In this document: positions 60,604 through 64,000 of the stretch, piece by piece
Numbering within the stretch: the stretch's first letter is position 1
Layout of the letters: each line of letters opens with the position of its first letter
From: Prinia subflava
Taxonomy: Eukaryota; Chordata; Aves; Passeriformes; Cisticolidae
Reading direction: 5' to 3'
Assembly (NCBI RefSeq): GCF_021018805.1
Contig: NW_026960607.1
Location: forward strand, 126,501 to 190,500
Length of the DNA stretch: 64,000 nt
The notes under the pieces: generated by a model
Seen by the model: only the letters and a program-made list of their open reading frames with translations
Told to the model about the DNA's origin: nothing
Databases searched by the model: none
Made by a program: the position numbers and the translations under genes

Positions 60604-62061
60604 TTGCTTGGGATTTCAAATGCAGATTTAGAGCCATTGTTTGCCCTCCTGGGAAGAGAGCCCAACCTCTTATCACCCAGAGGCTTAAACAGAGAAGCAC
60701 AAATTGCGCTTCAAAAGGTAGCTGATGCTATCTCTCAGAGGCAATCAGCTAGGTGGGCTCCAGAACTGCCAGTGTGGCTAATCATTCTGAATCCTAACAA
60801 ACAGCCTTATGCCTTAATATTTCAGTGGGACTCAGAAAAAACAGACCCTCTGCTAATTATCGAATGGGTCTTTTTGCCTAACAATATGCCCAAGACTATT
60901 TCCATGCAAGATGAACTTATGGCCATGTTGATTGTCAAGGCTCGTCAAAGACTGACCTCTTTGGCTGGGAAAGATTTTGATCGTATCTATCTACTTCTCA
61001 CACTGTTTTATTTGAATTGGTTGCTACAGATATCTGAAAAATTGCAAATTGCTTTAACAGATTTCCCAGGGCAGATATCTATCCATCCACCTAAACACAA
61101 ATTATTGAGTTCGTCTTTTAATTTAATCCCCAAGCCAAAGAGAAGTGAGACTCCTTTGCAAGCTATGACAATATTCACAGATGGGTCTGGGAAAACCCAT
61201 AAATCAGTGATTGTTATAAACGCCAGGACAAATTTATTGCCAAATTCAATAGTTTGGTTTATTAACATCCAAATCACAAAATTTAGAATCAAATTATAAC
61301 AATTTCAAACAATAAAAACAAAACAATACGAACCCCACGAACAGCAAACTTACTTGACCGAAGTTCTCCCGGGAAAAGTAGAGCCAAGGGTGACCCCAGA
61401 GACACAGGACCTGGCAGCCGGTGTCTCTAGCTGGGTTCACAAATTTGCCCACCTAAAGGCCCAACTTAAATACCCTTAGTTTCCCCCTCGGCAACTTTCC
61501 TCCCATTGTTTCTCTAATCATCGGCCATTAACTTTATTTACATTAAATCCCGAAAGGGTCCCCGGGCACATTCAAATGCTAATGTCCAGAGTTAGTCCTT
61601 GCTTTGAGTAACTGTCGTAGAGGTGTGTGATGACCGATGTAAGTCCTCGCTGGCACGTCTTTGCTGGCACGTAGCGTTTGACCGTTGCGAGTCCCGATGA
61701 GTTTAGCTGCACATAGGCAGGGGCAAGTCATTCTCACCTTCTATTTTTGGAACCCGGGAGATCAGGGAGGTGCTTTCCAGAAGTTCGTGAAACGTGCGGG
61801 TTGAGCAGACACACACATACCTTTATACAATATATATCACAGTTCCCAATCTATAATTATTTATAGAACATGAATTAAATAACCATATTTCCCACAGTGA
61901 TTGTATGGAGGGACCCTGAAGATGGAACTTGGCAATCTGATATTGCTGTTGTTGAAGGGTCTCCACAAACGGTGGAGTTAGGTGCTCTGGTCAGAGTGTT
62001 TCAGAAATTCAGCACACCTTTTAATCTGATTACTGACTCCGCATATGTTTCAGTTGAAATC
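60604..62061 (+). pseudogene. pol: ERVK connection and RNase H, interrupted by an LTR
   Basis: 60604-61206 runs through the connection domain to IFTDGSGKTHKS (first RNase H Asp). The LTR 61212-61896 interrupts it. From 61902 it continues VIVWRDPEDGTWQ and PFNLITDSAYVS (second TDS) and stops at 62061, where another LTR begins. Part of RNase H between this point and 62550 appears lost. Confidence 0.85.
61212..61896 (-). mobile_element. ERVK-like solo LTR in RNase H (TSD GTGAT)
   Basis: 685 bp with ends TGTTATAAACG...TTTCCCACA and GTGAT on both sides (61207-61211 and 61897-61901). On the minus strand it starts TGTGGGAAATATGG, has TATTTAAG, then AATAAATTTG near the end. It shares GGCAAATTTGTGAACC and GGCATTTATAA-type blocks with 50703-51382. 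Confidence 0.92.
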
Positions 62062-62556
62062 TGAGACTTAATCGTGAAGCTAGAGACCGAGCAACGGAGG
62101 TCAAACCAATATGGTTATAACATATGTTCTCTTTATTCACGAGATGGCTGGTTATATACAGTAAGAATAGTTTACAGTAACAGGTGCATTTCTATTGGCA
62201 GTGAGCATGGACAAATATGTAAGCTATTACAGTTTAAGGCAGCAACCATATTTCCATCCTAACTATCTCAGCTAAAGCATGTACACACCTTAAGTGAATT
62301 CCTAACTACGTCACAAGATTATCTAGTTCTACGCAGGCTAAACATTGAGGCCTAGCAGGCCCAAATCTGAGGCCCAGTTTGGGATAGCTCTGCCTTTATT
62401 CTATAAGTCATCCTGCTCTTGCTACATTCAGGTATTGTACAGAGAGCAGAGAATTCTGTTTTGAAAAATGTTAAAAATGACATTCTTTTTTCCTGGTTAA
62501 AACTGCAGGTCTCCCTGCGGCTCCTTCCTTTGTGATGCATATCAGGTCACATTCCA
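62062..62556 (-). mobile_element. Solo LTR-like insertion at RNase H/integrase junction
   Basis: The + strand starts TGAGACTTAATCG. On the minus strand TATATAACCAG precedes GAATAAAGAGAAC with LTR-like spacing, and the pol frame resumes at about 62557. No target duplication was found (left flank GAAATC) and pol sequence is missing, so the insertion was accompanied or followed by deletion. The right end is approximate. Confidence 0.65.
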
Positions 62557-63240
62557 ATCGTCTTTCTCACTGAAGGTAATGCCCAGGCAGACTTGTTAAC
62601 CTTATCAGTGCAGCATGTTTTGCCTAACAAAATAGAACAAGCTAAACTGAGTCACTCCTTTTTCCATCAAAATGCTGGGGCTTTGGTAAGACTTTTCCGA
62701 TTAACTCCAGCACAAGCCGCTAATATAATTTCTATATGCCCTGACTGTCAGCATTGCTCCCTTCCTAATGTGAACACAGGGGTCAACCCGAGAGGTCTAT
62801 AGAGCCTACAAATTTGGCAGACAGATGTGACACACATTCCTGACTTTGGCTGCTTGAAATTTGTGCATGCTTCGATTGATACTTTTTCAGGTGCTCTGTT
62901 TGCCTCAGCTCACACGGGAGAGACAGGGAAAGACGCCTGCCATCATTTCGCTGCTGCCTTTGCCACCTTAGGAATTCCGCAACAGATTAAGACAGATAAT
63001 GGACCCGCATAAATTTCCCGTAGAGTTGCAAACTTCTTCTCCTTATGGGGTATCACTCACAAAAGGGGCATAACTCACTCACCCACAGGACAATCAATTA
63101 TAGAACGTGCCCATGGCTCTCTCAAACGTCTTCTGTTACAACAAAAGGAGGGAGCCGGGGACACTCCTGCTGAAAGATTATGCAAAGCCTTGTATGTTTT
63201 TAATTTCTTGAATTGTTCAACGACAGACTTAAATCCCCTC
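62557..63240 (+). pseudogene. pol: ERVK integrase
   Basis: Starts after the RNase H end motif LTEGNAQADLL. Zinc domain: HSFFHQNAG with ICPDCQHC (HHCC). Core: WQTDVTHI (first Asp), IKTDNGPA (second Asp) and SIIERAHGSLK (Glu) are all present. Stops at 62802 and 63010 break it, and the C-terminal domain is truncated near LNPLK. Confidence 0.88.
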
Positions 63241-63342
63241 AAATTATTGAACTTGCTACTGTTGTCAGAGCTTTTCAAATTTTTTCTGTTCCTTTTAATC
63301 TGGTAACAGATTCAGTTTGTGTTGCAAAATCGTGAAGCCTCA
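63236..63342 (+). pseudogene. Second RNase H fragment downstream of integrase
   Basis: The frame reads IIELATVVRAFQIFSVPFN and then LVTDSVCVA. It aligns residue for residue with the RNase H piece at 61960-62058 (VELGALVRVFQKFSTPFN, LITDSAYVS) but is clearly diverged. Its place after integrase is out of pol order. Confidence 0.75.
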
Positions 63343-63509
63343 GCCCTAAAAGAAAGTGTAAAACCTGCAAACAGATGATAGATTTGAATAGCTGAATAAA
63401 CTCCTAAGACACTAAAGACTCCATAAATAAATTAGAAATTTAGTTAAAATAAGCTTATATGTATTAGACATTATATTATGTATTGTTATAATTATTCCTT
63501 ATATTTTAC

Positions 63510-63787
63510 AGTGTGTTTAAAGGTAGAATCTGGATCTTGGATAGATAACCTGTTTAGTAGCTAGGGTTTCACACCTTGGCTAAAAGATTATCTTGGGATA
63601 GGAATGCATGTAATGATTTTAATAATAATTGTATTAGTTATGATACCTTGCTTGCTTCAGTGTGTGCAGAGATTAATTAATAAAGCCATCAAGGGGGTGT
63701 TCTTGGTTGATACAGAAGGGGGAGATCTGGGAATACACAAGGCAGAGAGTCAAACAGACTTGATTAGCATAGCTAGTTTGATAACCT
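63510..63787 (+). pseudogene. env: ERVK env transmembrane-subunit C-terminus
   Basis: After SGSWIDNLFSS and a stop, the frame reads FTPWLKDYLGIGM and then a membrane segment MILIIIVLVMIPCLLQCV and a basic tail (QRLINKAIKG). This is the layout of a betaretroviral TM tail. The frame continues about 60 bp into the 3' LTR before a stop at 63787. The surface subunit, fusion peptide and ectodomain are absent. Confidence 0.75.
63714..63725 (+). promoter_or_regulatory. Polypurine tract of ERVK provirus
   Basis: AGAAGGGGGAGA, two bases before the 3' LTR start. Confidence 0.85.
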
Positions 63788-64000
63788 AGATGCCATGGCA
63801 GGAACAAACAGAACTGTGAAAATTACAGGAGATGGGATTACACCTGCTTACGGGAAGAGAGAAGATTCAATCAACTTCTGCAAGCAAAGAATTGTTGTAA
63901 AATGCATGAGTTTTCTGTGTGATGTTTAACCTGATTATTGTAGTAGAAATTATTAACCTGTTTGAAATAGTATATAAGCTTTTGGGAAACTTGAGTAAAA
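63728..64000 (+). mobile_element. 3' LTR of ERVK provirus (truncated by window)
   Basis: Matches 50461-50702 and then 51388-51419 with the nested LTR absent (empty site at 63965-63969). The end of the LTR and the target duplication (expected to match the bases before 50461, GCAGTA) lie beyond the window. Confidence 0.9.

Larger units (their letters stand above)
50461..64000 (+). mobile_element. Betaretrovirus-like (ERVK) provirus, defective, with nested insertions; 3' end beyond window
   Basis: Order on the + strand: 5' LTR, PBS, splice donor, gag, pro/dUTPase remnant, RT, RNase H, integrase, env remnant, PPT, 3' LTR (cut off at 64000). The RT LPQGMRNSP and YMDD boxes and the CCHH/DDE integrase are beta-like. 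It is interrupted by a solo LTR in its 5' LTR, a whole class I provirus in gag, and two LTRs in RNase H. The shared LTR start (50461-50702 versus 63728-63969) differs at about 5 of 242 positions by eye, so it is older than the inner provirus. Confidence 0.9.

Noticed and set aside
1..64000. CRISPR arrays, operons, ribosome binding sites, bacterial features
   Set aside because: Sequence is vertebrate; the tandem arrays have no spacer structure.
1..64000. tRNA or rRNA genes
   Set aside because: Only short tRNA-complementary PBS sequences were seen; no cloverleaf with A and B boxes was found by eye.

Overview
The window is vertebrate, almost certainly avian and probably songbird, nuclear DNA. 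It is AT-rich and non-coding, carries CR1 LINE 3' ends with their (ATTCTGTG)-type tails, and holds LTRs of the class III (ERVL), class II (ERVK) and class I (ERV1) types familiar from passerine genomes. I recognise no complete host protein-coding gene. About 40% of the window is retroelement by my reading, which would suit a gene-poor or W-like region; that last step is inference.

Layout. 1-11.4 kb: two solo LTRs of one family in inverted orientation (1-417 and 8916-9349, the second inside an old CR1), an ERVL-type LTR (1616-2182), another LTR-like segment (8247-8640), otherwise unique-looking DNA. 11.4-18.5 kb: a minus-strand env-less ERVL provirus with both LTRs, PBS, gag, protease, RT, RNase H, integrase and PPT. 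All coding parts are broken, and two unrelated solo LTRs are nested in its integrase. 18.5-50.4 kb: mostly unique intergenic DNA with a CpG island (29434-29660), several CR1 pieces, two copies of a 530-bp LTR with 6-bp target duplications, two other solo LTRs and one solo LTR of the gammaretroviral family seen again at 52-59 kb.

50.46 kb to the window end is a nest of insertions. The outer element is a plus-strand betaretrovirus-like (ERVK) provirus whose 3' LTR runs off the window. Its 5' LTR contains a solo LTR, and the 3' LTR preserves the empty site. Its gag is split by a minus-strand class I provirus (51815-58934, TSD ACCT, tRNA-Pro PBS, nearly identical LTRs). Its RNase H is interrupted by two further LTRs.

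The most interesting object is the inner class I provirus. It carries a CR1 segment in sense orientation and two tandem-repeat arrays in its leader. From about 53.0 to 56.15 kb it shows extreme strand-asymmetric loss of CC (CC to CT on the window + strand, i.e. GG to AG in proviral sense), the signature of APOBEC-type editing of minus-strand cDNA. The LTRs and leader repeats are spared. Its LTR U3 also keeps an exact POU-dimer palindrome (ATGCATATGCAT) in all three copies in the window.
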